Assembly (NCBI GenBank): GCA_025463265.1 | Contig: JAOBWH010000126.1 | Location: forward strand, 1-33,603 | Source of the DNA: Ilumatobacteraceae bacterium | Lineage (GTDB): Bacteria; Actinomycetota; Acidimicrobiia; Acidimicrobiales; Iamiaceae | Direction of reading: 5' to 3' | DNA: 33,603 nucleotides | In this document: positions 21,755-32,863 of the stretch, one piece after another | Layout of the letters: each line of letters starts with the position of its first letter | Position numbering within the stretch: the stretch's first letter is position 1 | Notes under the pieces: model-generated | What the model was told of the DNA's origin: nothing | Database searches by the model: none | Seen by the model: the letters and a program-made list of their open reading frames with translations, nothing else | Position numbers and translations under genes: made by a program

Positions 21755-23139
21755 CGGATCCCCTCGCCGGCCTGGCCCTCACCGCGAGGGATCCACACGG
21801 TCTCGGGGTCGCCGGCGAGCGCGTTGTCCACGAACGCGACGCCCTGCATGGTGGAGTGGTCCATGTTGCCGATCTCGTAGAGCCAGGCGCCGTCGCGGCC
21901 GCGGGACCAGATGCCCTGCTCGCGCAGCCACGGCTGGATCGTGCCCAGACTGGCGTCCCGGGTGGTCGACGGCACGGGATAGGACTTCTCCGGCGAGCAG
22001 AGCCAGGTGGTGACGATCTTGTCCCGATCGTCCTCGGTCATCAGGCCGGTGGAGATGAGGCCGTCGATGACGCGCTCGACGATCGTGTCGGCCGGTTCGG
22101 GCTTGTGGCCCGACTGCGACGTCTCGGTGAGCAGCAGCGTCTGGTCCGGCTTCGCCGTCATGTACGGCGAGTAGTTCGACAAGTAGGTGACCCGGTAGAA
22201 GGGCACGTCCGGCTCGGGGAAGTAGATCCAGTTCTTCGTCGAGCCGGCCGGCCGGTCGATGCCCACCCCGACGATGTGGCTCCCGCTCCAGTGCAGGCCC
22301 TGGGCGGCTTCGGTGATCGCGGCCGGCACGGACTCCGTCACCTCGATGAGCGACGTAAGCGGCATCGTGGACAGGAGGTGGTCGTAGGGGTAGGTGGTGC
22401 CGTCTGCGGTCCGCACCACCTTGGCGACCGGGTCGACCGACGCCACGGGGGTGTCGAGCCGGATGTGGTCCTCCAGGGCGGCGTGCATGCCGTCGTAGAG
22501 GAACCCGGTCCCGCCTCGCAGCGGGTAGCGGAACGTGTTGTTCGGCCCCCAGGAGCGCTCGCCCTGGCGGAGGATCACGTTGCGCAGCACCGCTTCGACG
22601 TCGACCACCGAGACCCGCTCGCCGATCCAGACGTGGTTCATGAGCTCGGCGGGCGTCGCCCACACCTTGAAGTTGTACGGGAGCATGAAGTGCTCGGCGA
22701 TCCCCTCGCCGAACACAGTGTCGACCCAATCGCGGAAGTTCTCGACGGGGCGGGCGGCCGCCTTCTGGGCGGCGATGAGCCCGTTGACGCACTCGAAGAC
22801 GGTCTGCGGTTCGAGGTCGGCGAGGTTGTTCTGGAACGGGTACGGGATGAAGCGGTCCTCCATCCACACCCACGCCTCGCGGTCCAGCTCGGTGTAGTCC
22901 GGCCCCATGAGCTTCTCGACCAGGCGGTCGTAGTAGTCGTAGTGGCTGAACATGACGTGGCCGCCGATGTCGTAGGTGAACCCGGCGTCGTCGGTGAACG
23001 ACGTCGCCAGGCCGCCGACGCGGTCGCTGGCCTCGAGGATGACCCAGTCCTCGTGACCGAGCTCCTGGAGCCGCCACCCTGCGCCGAGCCCGGTCGGCCC
23101 GGCTCCGATGATGACGATGCGGTCCTTGGAGGTGCTCAT
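21751..23139 (-). CDS. FAD-dependent UDP-galactopyranose mutase-like oxidoreductase
   Basis: A 462-aa flavoprotein. The N-terminal fold IVIIGAGPTGLGAGWRL (about 8-24), the motif EASDRVGGLATSF and the C-terminal FVDNALAGD-type region bind FAD. The segment DRFIPYPFQNNL and the block YPLRGGTGFLYDGM resemble UDP-galactopyranose mutase and the protoporphyrinogen-oxidase-like group of NAD(P)-binding proteins. It is longer than classical Glf (about 370-400 aa) and may be a divergent mutase or a sugar oxidase. ATGA overlaps join it to the glycosyltransferase gene upstream (23136-23139) and to the aldo/keto reductase gene downstream, which argues for a joint pathway. Cytosolic or membrane-associated. 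Confidence 0.85.
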   Translation of the reverse strand: MSTSKDRIVIIGAGPTGLGAGWRLQELGHEDWVILEASDRVGGLATSFTDDAGFTYDIGGHVMFSHYDYYDRLVEKLMGPDYTELDREAWVWMEDRFIPYPFQNNLADLEPQTVFECVNGLIAAQKAAARPVENFRDWVDTVFGEGIAEHFMLPYNFKVWATPAELMNHVWIGERVSVVDVEAVLRNVILRQGERSWGPNNTFRYPLRGGTGFLYDGMHAALEDHIRLDTPVASVDPVAKVVRTADGTTYPYDHLLSTMPLTSLIEVTESVPAAITEAAQGLHWSGSHIVGVGIDRPAGSTKNWIYFPEPDVPFYRVTYLSNYSPYMTAKPDQTLLLTETSQSGHKPEPADTIVERVIDGLISTGLMTEDDRDKIVTTWLCSPEKSYPVPSTTRDASLGTIQPWLREQGIWSRGRDGAWLYEIGNMDHSTMQGVAFVDNALAGDPETVWIPRGEGQAGEGIR

Positions 23140-24323
23140 GACGCCACGCTCCGCAGATCGGCCTCGGCCTCGGCTCCGACCTCGGCTCCGACGCCGACCT
23201 CGGGCCGGGGTGCCAGGTGGGGCTCGATCAGCTCGGCCATGCGGCCGGCGATGCCGTCCCAGCTGCGCCGGGCCAGCAGCTCCGCCACCTGGAGGTCACG
23301 GCGGGCGACGTCGTCGTGGGCGACGCGGGCGCACGCCTCGGCGAAGGACGCACCGTCGTCCTGGAGGTCCACCGCGGCGACGCACTCGGCGACCACGTCG
23401 GGAACTCGGGTGGACACCACCGGGAGACCGGCGGCGAGGTACTCGAGGGTCTTGGTGGGGCTGATCGAGCGGGTCGCCTCGTTGAGGGCGAACGGCATGA
23501 GGGCCACGTCGAACCCGGCCATCACCGCCGGGAGGTCCCGGTACTCACGGGACCCGAAGTAGGAGATGTTGGGGCGCTGGGGCAGGTCCTCGGGCTCGAT
23601 CTTCATCACCGGGCCGACCATGTGGATCTCCCAGTCGGGCAGGCGGTCGGCCAGGTCGGCGACGAGCGCAAGGTCCAGCCGCTCGTCGATGACCCCGACG
23701 TAGCCCGCGACCAGGGGCCGGGGCCCGACCGGCCCTGCGCCAGAGGACCGGGCGGAGCGGTAGTGGTCGATGTCGACACCGGAGGCGAACTGGTGGACGC
23801 CGTCGTCGCGCAGCCGGAGGATCGACTCGTGGAGCGAGCGTCCCCCGGTGAACACGACGTCGGCGGACCGCACTGCCTCGATCTGGGCGGCGACGAGCGC
23901 CGGCGGGGCGCCGGCGAACGACGCCAGGTCGTCCATCACGTCGTACACGAGGGCGCGAGGGCCGACGCACCGGGCCAGCGGCAGGGCGAGCGGGGTGTAG
24001 AGCCAGGCGAGCCGGTCGTCGCAGGACCCGAGCGCCTCGGGCAGCAGCGAGAGGTAGGCATCGACCGCCTGCTCGTCGAAGCTCGCCGTCGGGTTGTGCT
24101 CGGGCAGCTCCGCCCACAGCCGGGTGACCCCTCCGGCCTCCTCGGTCCGCAGGACCGGCTCGTCGACGGGGCCGGCGACCGGCTCCTCGACGAACCACAC
24201 CCGCCGTCCGTCGGCGATCCGGGAGATCAGGTGCTGGGGCCGCTGCCAGACCCAGTTCCAGCGCAGGTGGGAGAAGACGACCAGGTCGGGCGGGACCCCG
24301 GTGCCTCGGTGGTGATCGACCAT
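23136..24323 (-). CDS. GT-B family glycosyltransferase
   Basis: A 395-aa protein. The N terminus (VVFSHLRWNWVWQRPQHL) is characteristic of a glycosyltransferase subgroup often found beside UDP-galactopyranose mutase-like genes. The C-terminal half shows the GT4-like nucleotide-sugar site: VAGYVGVIDERLD, HMVGPV, NISYFGSREYRDLP, and the SPTKTLEYLAAGLPVVST stretch with a donor-binding Glu. The tail is an acidic Glu/Ala/Val repeat (VGVGAEVGAEAEADL) of low complexity. ATG 24323 is preceded by AGGAGG. It is the first gene of the four-gene operon; no SigF-type box is clear in the 24324-24475 gap. Donor and acceptor are unknown. Confidence 0.88.
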   Translation of the reverse strand: MVDHHRGTGVPPDLVVFSHLRWNWVWQRPQHLISRIADGRRVWFVEEPVAGPVDEPVLRTEEAGGVTRLWAELPEHNPTASFDEQAVDAYLSLLPEALGSCDDRLAWLYTPLALPLARCVGPRALVYDVMDDLASFAGAPPALVAAQIEAVRSADVVFTGGRSLHESILRLRDDGVHQFASGVDIDHYRSARSSGAGPVGPRPLVAGYVGVIDERLDLALVADLADRLPDWEIHMVGPVMKIEPEDLPQRPNISYFGSREYRDLPAVMAGFDVALMPFALNEATRSISPTKTLEYLAAGLPVVSTRVPDVVAECVAAVDLQDDGASFAEACARVAHDDVARRDLQVAELLARRSWDGIAGRMAELIEPHLAPRPEVGVGAEVGAEAEADLRSVAS

Positions 24324-24475
24324 CGTGTTCCTCCTGTCTTCCGCCCGACGGGGTTACCGGACGCCCACGCTCTTCCTCTGCGGCGGGGCGACAAACCGAA
24401 AGGGGCGGCGAAGCACCCCCGGCCGGGGCGCCTCGGCCGCCGAGCGCGTCGTTTGGCGACGACCTCGGGCGTGCA

Positions 24476-25603
24476 GTGCGCCTCGTGTACCAAGAAGCTG
24501 CGCTCCAGCCCTGGTTCGACGCGCTCGCCGACCCCCTGCCCGGGCTGGCGATCCACGACGGCCACCTCCACCTGGGCACCACCGACCCCGCGGGCTACCA
24601 GGCCCAGGAGGCCGAGGTGGTCTCGTCGCTCGAACGCATCGGTGCCCGGGGCGTGGTGTTCCCGGTGCAGGACCCGGCCGGGTACCGCCGGTCGAACGCC
24701 GAGGTCGCGGAGGTGGCGGCACGCAACGCCGGTCGCCTCACCGCGTTCGCTCGCCTCGACCCGGCTGACGATCCGGTCGCCGAGGCCCGGCGCGGGCTCG
24801 AGCGGGGCGTCACCGGTCTGAAGCTGCACCCTCGGGGCGAGGGCTTCGAGCTCGATGACCGGCGCCTCGACGACGTCTTCGCCCTGGCCGACGACCTCCG
24901 TCTGCCGGTGCTGATCCACGCGGGTGTCGGCCACCGGTCCGTGGGCGGCCACGCGCTCGACCGGGCGAAGGCGCACCCCGGCGCACGGCTGGTGCTGGCC
25001 CACGTCGCCGTCGGCGCGTTCACCGATGTGGTGCCGGACCTGGCCGACGTACCCAACCTCCTGGTGGACACCTCGTGGTGGAACCCGTCGGACCTGTGGG
25101 CTGCGTTCCGGCTGATTCCACCCGGTCAGATCGTCCACGGCAGCGACGTGCCGTTCAACAGCCCGGTCCAGGGCGCGCTCATGAGCGCCCGCCTCGGTCT
25201 CCAGGCCGGTCTCAGCCCCGACCAGGTCCGGGCGGTGATGGGCGGGACGTTGGGGCGGCTGCTGGCAGGCGAGGACCTGCCCGACCTCGGACCGGTCGAC
25301 CCGGACGAGGCGCCGTTGGCGCCCGAGCTCGAGCGGGTCTACGTCACCGTGTGCAGCGCCGTCGTCCCGATGCTGGCCGGCGACGACGGCAGCGAGGGCC
25401 TGGAGCTCGCCCGGGCCGCGTGCCAGGCGCCGCAGGGGCCGCACCGCTCGGTGCTGGAGAACGTCGACGCCCTGCTCGAGGCGGCGCAGGCGTGCGAGTC
25501 GCTCGACCCCCTCCGCCCGCTCCGGGCCCCGGGCTTCGATCTGGTCCTGACCGCAGCGCTCGTCGCCCGCACCCCCGATGTGGTGAACCCGGAGCTGCCG
25601 TGA
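24476..25603 (+). CDS. Amidohydrolase-family metal-dependent hydrolase
   Basis: A 375-aa TIM-barrel protein (amidohydrolase 2 type). Metal-site markers appear in order: HDGHLHLG (H30, H32), GLKLHPRGEGF with a Lys and His at the strand end, PVLIHAG, LVLAHVAVG, and HGSDVPFNSP with the catalytic Asp. Members hydrolyse or decarboxylate small cyclic or aromatic acids. Residues beyond about 270 form a helical extension not typical of the family. GTG 24476 is used; a second in-frame GTG at 24485 is possible, and no clear ribosome binding site helps to decide. It lies 52 bases before nuoC on the same strand and is divergent from the sugar operon. Confidence 0.85.
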   Translation: MRLVYQEAALQPWFDALADPLPGLAIHDGHLHLGTTDPAGYQAQEAEVVSSLERIGARGVVFPVQDPAGYRRSNAEVAEVAARNAGRLTAFARLDPADDPVAEARRGLERGVTGLKLHPRGEGFELDDRRLDDVFALADDLRLPVLIHAGVGHRSVGGHALDRAKAHPGARLVLAHVAVGAFTDVVPDLADVPNLLVDTSWWNPSDLWAAFRLIPPGQIVHGSDVPFNSPVQGALMSARLGLQAGLSPDQVRAVMGGTLGRLLAGEDLPDLGPVDPDEAPLAPELERVYVTVCSAVVPMLAGDDGSEGLELARAACQAPQGPHRSVLENVDALLEAAQACESLDPLRPLRAPGFDLVLTAALVARTPDVVNPELP

Positions 25604-25655
25604 GGAGCCGACGCGCGATCTGCTTGATCGGCCCGATCCCGGGAAGGGCGGCCGC

Positions 25656-26198
25656 GTGAGCGAGACCCACCGCGCCGGGGATCCGGGCGCATCGAGCCCG
25701 GATCCGACCGACCCGGTCGCGCCGGACGCCCACATCCACGGGATCCCCGTCGTGGAGGTCCGTGGGCAGGACGTGGCGTTCCCCGACCGGTCCGAGCTCG
25801 TGGATCTGGTCCGCAAGCTGCGCGCCGACGGCTACATCCAGTGCCTCACCGTCACCGGGGTCGATTACCTGGCCAGCCCGCAGACCGGGCTCCCCCCGAC
25901 GATCCGGCCCGAGCGGTTCGAGGTGGTCGTCATCTTGGTGTCCCACCTGGCGCGCCGGCGGATGCGCCTCCGGGTGCAGGTCCCCGAGCACGACCCCGTG
26001 GTGCCGACGCTGTACGAGGTGCACCCCGGCACCGAGGCCGCCGAGCGCGAGGTCTTCGACATGTTCGGGATCCGCTTCGACGGGCACCCCGACCTGACGC
26101 GGATCCTCATGCCCGAAGACTGGGAGGGCCACCCGCTGCGCAAGGACTTCGGCGTCGGCCAGGTCCCGGTCCAGTTCAAAGACGCGCCGAACCGATGA
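25656..26198 (+). CDS. nuoC: NADH-quinone oxidoreductase subunit C
   Basis: A 180-aa subunit of complex I (30-kDa subunit), part of the peripheral arm at the cytoplasmic face that links the NADH-oxidising part to the membrane arm. The signature EREVFDMFGIRFDGHPDLTR and the following LMPEDWEGHPLRKDF are intact. The N-terminal 25 residues are disordered. The GTG start has GGGAAGGG upstream. The stop overlaps the nuoD ATG as ATGA. Unlike the usual nuoA-N run, no nuoA or nuoB precedes it; an amidohydrolase gene does. Confidence 0.93.
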   Translation: MSETHRAGDPGASSPDPTDPVAPDAHIHGIPVVEVRGQDVAFPDRSELVDLVRKLRADGYIQCLTVTGVDYLASPQTGLPPTIRPERFEVVVILVSHLARRRMRLRVQVPEHDPVVPTLYEVHPGTEAAEREVFDMFGIRFDGHPDLTRILMPEDWEGHPLRKDFGVGQVPVQFKDAPNR

Positions 26199-27531
26199 GC
26201 CCGCCGCTCCCACCGCCCGCCGCCGGCTCCAAGGGGTCCATGGCCTCGACGTCGGAGGGGTCCCAGGAGATGGCGTCGATCGGCGGCACCTACGGGGTCG
26301 AGGCCCTGCGGGAGGCAGGCGCCGTGCTGCGGATGTCCGAGACCGAAGCCGCGACGGCCGACCCCAGCACCGGGGACACCACCATCATCAACATGGGGCC
26401 CCAGCACCCCAGCACCCACGGCGTCCTCCGCCTGATGCTGGAGCTCGAGGGCGAGACCATCCTGCGCACCAAGCCGGTGATCGGGTACCTGCACACGGGC
26501 ATGGAGAAGACCGGCGAGACCCTCACCTACCTCCAGGGCCAGACCAACACCACGCGCATGGACTACGCAGCGCCGATCTTCAACGAGACCGTCTTCTGCG
26601 CCGCCGCCGAGGACCTCATGGGCATCGAGCTCCCGCCGCGCGCCATCTGGATCCGGATGCTGCTGTGCGAGCTGAACCGGATCACCTCCCACTTCCTCTT
26701 CCTCGCCACCAACGGCCTCGACCTCGGCTCCACGTCGATGATGATCTACGGCTGGCGGGAGCGCGAGGAGGGCATCCGCCTCCTCGAGCTGATCACCGGG
26801 CTGCGCATGAACCACAACTTCATCCGGGTGGGCGGGAGCGCCGCCGACCTCCCGGACGGGTGGCGCGAACGGCTCGAGACCTACCTCGACAGCCTGCCCG
26901 AGCGCCTCGCCGAGTACGAGGTGCTGATGGACAAGCAGCCGATCTGGCGGGGGCGGCTCCAGGGCGTCGGTGTGCTCACCACCGACGAGGCTTTGGCGCT
27001 CGGCGCGTCCGGGCCGGTGCTGCGCTCCACCGGCTACGCCTGGGACCTGCGTCGCGACCAGCCGTACCTGGCCTACGACGACGTCGACTTCGACGTGATC
27101 GTCGGTTCCTACGGCGACGCCTTCGATCGCTACGCCATCCGCCTCAACGAGATCCGCGAGTCCATGAAGATCCTGCGCCAGTGCATCGACAAGATGCCGC
27201 CCGGCGACTACCGGATCCAGGATAAGAAGGTCACGCCACCGCCCCGCCAGCGGATCGACGAGTCCATGGAGGCGCTCATCCACCACTTCAAGCTCTTCAC
27301 CGAAGGCTTCAAGGTCCCGGCCGGCGAGGGATACGTGGCCGTCGAGTCCCCCCGGGGCGAGCTCGGGTGCTACCTGGTCTCCGACGCCACCTCGAAGCCC
27401 TACCGCCTCCACATCCGCGGGCCGAGCTTCGCCAACCTGCAGGTGCTCCCGCACCTCCTCCACGGCGGTACCATGGCCGATGCGGTCGCGTCGATCTCGT
27501 CGGTCGATCCCATCATGGGCGAGGTCGACCG

Positions 27532-27535
<4 letters not shown>
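26195..27535 (+). CDS. nuoD: NADH-quinone oxidoreductase subunit D
   Basis: A 446-aa subunit of complex I (49-kDa subunit), which forms the quinone-binding pocket with NuoB. The family blocks are clear: NMGPQHPSTHGVLRLMLELEGE with the His pair near quinone, IGYLHTGMEKTGE, LCELNRITSHFLFLAT, RMNHNFIRVGG, and the C-terminal SPRGELGCYLVSDATSKPYR. The N-terminal 60 residues are a disordered, Ser/Ala/Glu-rich extension; starts at later ATGs (about 26240 or 26336) cannot be excluded. Its first and last codons overlap nuoC and acnA by ATGA. nuoE and later genes do not follow. Confidence 0.94.
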
Positions 27536-30372
<2,837 letters not shown>

Positions 30373-30538
30373 GGGCAGTTCCCGGCACCCGGGTTGGAGC
30401 CTCGCCCCGCCGCGGCCGAGGAGGGAATCGACGGGCGGGACGAGGCCTCCACCGGCCGACCGCCCGGTGCCCAGCGCCTCAACCAGGCGCGACCGACCCG
30501 GGCCTGTGGTCCAGGGCCTGAGCGGCTCGCGCACGTCT

Positions 30539-30564
30539 GGTTTGCCCGGCGGCCGGGCGGACAG
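30539..30564 (+). promoter_or_regulatory. Degenerate SigF-type promoter candidate before the zinc dehydrogenase gene
   Basis: GGTTT (30539-30543), 15 bases, then GGACAG (30559-30564). The -35 box is perfect but the -10 has two mismatches, so it is weak. The 240-bp gap (30373-30612) otherwise shows only short GC stems, including CCCGG/CCGGG at 30381-30393. Confidence 0.25.
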
Positions 30565-30612
30565 TGGCTGCGCAACGCTGAGGGCCGGCGCGCCCGTGGA
30601 TGGAGGACCCCG

Positions 30613-31761
30613 ATGCAGGCGATGGTGTACCGAGGCCCGTACAAGGTCCGGGTCGAGGAGAAAGCTCCGCCCCGCATCGAGCACCCGAACGACGCCATCG
30701 TGCGCGTGACCCGTGCCGCCATCTGCGGGTCCGACCTGCACCTGTACCACGGCATGATGCCCGACACCCGGGTCGGCATGACCTTCGGGCACGAGTTCAT
30801 CGGGGTGGTCGACGAGGTCGGCCCGTCGGTCGAGCACCTGGCGGTCGGCGATCGGGTGATGGTGCCCTTCAACGTGTACTGCGGCTCGTGCTTCTTCTGC
30901 GCCCGGGGCCTCTTCTCCAACTGCCACAACGTGAACCCCAACGCCACGGCGGTCGGCGGGATCTACGGGTACTCGCACACCTGCGGTGGCTACGACGGCG
31001 GCCAGGCGGAGCTCGTCCGGGTGCCGTTCGCCGACGTGGGCCCGAGCCGCATCCCGGAGTGGATGGACGACGAGGACGCCCTGATGTGCACCGATGCGCT
31101 GGCGACCGGGTACTTCGGCGCCCAGCTCGGCGACATCGCCGAGGGCGACGTCGTGGCCGTCTTCGGTGCCGGACCGGTCGGGTTGTTCGCCGCCCGCTCG
31201 GCGTGGCTCATGGGAGCCGGGCGGGTCATCGTCATCGACCACCTGGACGACCGGCTGGAGATGGCGCGTCGCTTCGCCTTCGCCGAGACGGTCAACTTCA
31301 CCCAGCACCGCGACGTGGTGGTGGAGATGAAGCGGTCGACCGGCTTCCTCGGCGCTGACGTGGCGATCGACGCCGTCGGCGCCGAAGCCGACGGGAACCT
31401 CCTGCAGCACATCACGGCCGCCAAGCTCAAGCTCCAGGGCGGCTCGCCCATCGCTCTGAACTGGGCCATCGACTCGGTCCGCAAGGGCGGCACCGTGTCG
31501 GTGGTGGGCGCCTACGGGCCGATGTTCAGCGCCGTGAAGTTCGGCGATGCCGTGAACAAGGGCCTCACGCTGCGGATGAACCAGTGCCCGGTGAAGCGGC
31601 AGTGGCCCCGTCTCTTCGAGCACATCCGCAACGGTCACCTCAAGCCGAGCGAGGTCATCACGCACCGGATCCCGCTCGAGCACATCGCCGAGGGCTACCA
31701 CCTCTTCTCCGCCAAGCTCGACGGCTGCATCAAGCCCGTCATCACCACCGACGCCGCCTGA
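30613..31761 (+). CDS. Zinc-dependent alcohol dehydrogenase (formaldehyde-dehydrogenase-like MDR)
   Basis: A 382-aa medium-chain dehydrogenase. Catalytic zinc ligands are C38 (CGSDLH) and H60-E61 (GHEF). The structural zinc lobe has four Cys, C90, C93, C96 and C104, in the C-x2-C-x2-C-x7-C pattern. FGAGPVGLFAARSA is the NAD(P) fold and VIDHLDDRLEMA supplies the acidic cofactor residue, favouring NAD. The long inserted C-terminal region (LLQHITAAKLKLQGGSPIA) is typical of the FDH-like subgroup that oxidises aldehydes or hydroxymethyl adducts. GGAGG six bases upstream fixes ATG 30613. The 192-aa gene follows 12 bases after the stop and is co-transcribed. Confidence 0.92.
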   Translation: MQAMVYRGPYKVRVEEKAPPRIEHPNDAIVRVTRAAICGSDLHLYHGMMPDTRVGMTFGHEFIGVVDEVGPSVEHLAVGDRVMVPFNVYCGSCFFCARGLFSNCHNVNPNATAVGGIYGYSHTCGGYDGGQAELVRVPFADVGPSRIPEWMDDEDALMCTDALATGYFGAQLGDIAEGDVVAVFGAGPVGLFAARSAWLMGAGRVIVIDHLDDRLEMARRFAFAETVNFTQHRDVVVEMKRSTGFLGADVAIDAVGAEADGNLLQHITAAKLKLQGGSPIALNWAIDSVRKGGTVSVVGAYGPMFSAVKFGDAVNKGLTLRMNQCPVKRQWPRLFEHIRNGHLKPSEVITHRIPLEHIAEGYHLFSAKLDGCIKPVITTDAA

Positions 31762-31773
31762 TCGGAGCTCCTC

Positions 31774-32352
31774 GTGACCTACACCTCAGCCAAGCCGCCC
31801 CTGCCCGAGACCGCCGAGGAGCTGCGGGCCCGCATCCCCGGGTGGGGCGTCGACCTCGATCCTGCCGACCGGCCCTCCGTGCCGCGAGAAGCGCTCGACC
31901 CCGAGGCCAACGGCGCCCACTGGGAGTTCCCCGAGCGCCAGCTCGACGATGGCCGCCGGGAGCGGTCGATCGAGCACGCCATGTTGACGCCCGTGTTCGG
32001 CACGTCGTGCCCGACCCGGGGCCTGTCCGGGGTGGTCCGCCGCCTGGCGTACCGGCGCTACAGCGAAGCTCGGGCTGCGCACTGGCTGCTGCTGATCGGC
32101 GCCGACCGCATCGACGCCACCGAGGCGCACCTCCGGTCGTTCGCCACGCTGCGACCCGACCAGCCGTTCACCCAGACGGGTCTGCGCAGCGAGGTCTCGG
32201 GCCACGGCTGGTCCTCTCGGGTTCGCCGTCGCCGGGCCGACCTCGCCCACCTGTGGCTGGATCCGATCATCGTGGGCGGACCCTGGCTGGCGGCGGCCGC
32301 CGCCATCGTGCTCGGCGTGCGCCGGGTCGTCGGGATCCGGCGCCGCAGCTGA
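31774..32352 (+). CDS. Hypothetical protein co-transcribed with the zinc dehydrogenase (192 aa)
   Basis: I do not recognise the family. The first 70 residues are polar with conserved-looking short motifs (GWGVDLDPADRPSVPRE, then AHWEFPERQ and RSIEHAMLTPVFGTSCPTRGLSG). A central Arg-rich amphipathic part (VRRLAYRRYSEARAAHWLLLIGADR) follows, and a single hydrophobic helix (about 165-182) lies near the C terminus before a basic tail RRVVGIRRRS. It may be a membrane-tethered partner of the dehydrogenase or a tail-anchored protein. GTG 31774 has GGAG six bases upstream. The stop lies inside a 17-bp tandem repeat. Confidence 0.72.
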   Translation: MTYTSAKPPLPETAEELRARIPGWGVDLDPADRPSVPREALDPEANGAHWEFPERQLDDGRRERSIEHAMLTPVFGTSCPTRGLSGVVRRLAYRRYSEARAAHWLLLIGADRIDATEAHLRSFATLRPDQPFTQTGLRSEVSGHGWSSRVRRRRADLAHLWLDPIIVGGPWLAAAAAIVLGVRRVVGIRRRS

Positions 32353-32373
32353 GCCTGCGCCGCAGCTGAGCGT
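32340..32373. repeat. 17-bp tandem duplication across the stop codon of the 192-aa gene
   Basis: GCGCCGCAGCTGAGCCT (32340-32356) is followed directly by GCGCCGCAGCTGAGCGT (32357-32373), 15 of 17 bases identical. Each copy carries the sequence CAGCTGA, so the stop TGA is duplicated just beyond the end of the gene. Confidence 0.75.
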
Positions 32374-32389
32374 GCGGCGTGGACCGTGG

Positions 32390-32836
32390 TCAGTGGCCCT
32401 CTGCTGCCTCGGCAGCGTCGGCCTCTTCCTTGGTGTGGTGCACCGTGCCGGCCGGGTGCTCGGGCGGGGAGTACACGGAGTAGAGCTTCAGCGCCTCGTC
32501 GCCGGTGTTGACGACGTTGTGCCACGTGCCGGCGGGCACGACGATCGCCCAGTCGTCCTCCACGTCCCACCGCTCGTCGACCGTGTCCTCGGACGTGCCA
32601 AGGTCGAGGCGGCCCTGCCCCTGCTCGATGCGCAGGAACTGGTCGAGGTGGCCGTGGGCCTCCCAACCGATCTCGCCGCCGGCCGGGATGCACATCACGG
32701 TCAGCTGGGCGTGCGGGCCGGTGTGCACGACGGTGCGGAACGTGTCGTTGTCGAGGGTGAGGCGCTCGATGTCACCCACCCATCCCAGCTTGGACGGTTC
32801 GGGGCTCGTCTCGGGTGGGGGGCCTTGTTCGGTCAT
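32390..32836 (-). CDS. Cupin-domain protein
   Basis: A 148-aa single-cupin protein. Motif 1 is seen as GGEIGWEAHGHLDQFLRIEQGQG, with possible metal ligands His and Asp/Gln rather than the full two-His set. Motif 2 is VVPAGTWHNVVNTG with its His. Small cupins of this type bind metals or sugars and often act as isomerases or storage proteins; the function is open. The tail is acidic and Ala-rich. ATG 32836 has GAGGA upstream. It lies 27 bases after the SDR gene stop and is in the same transcript. No hairpin is evident before the convergent 192-aa gene. Confidence 0.85.
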   Translation of the reverse strand: MTEQGPPPETSPEPSKLGWVGDIERLTLDNDTFRTVVHTGPHAQLTVMCIPAGGEIGWEAHGHLDQFLRIEQGQGRLDLGTSEDTVDERWDVEDDWAIVVPAGTWHNVVNTGDEALKLYSVYSPPEHPAGTVHHTKEEADAAEAAEGH

Positions 32837-32863
32837 GGGGATCCTCGTGTTCGTCGAAGGAGG

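Noticed and set aside
24324-24475. SigF-type promoter for the sugar operon (GGTTT at about 24391-24395, minus strand)
   Set aside because: The nearest GGTAAC lies about 34 bases downstream, twice the allowed spacing, so I do not call it.
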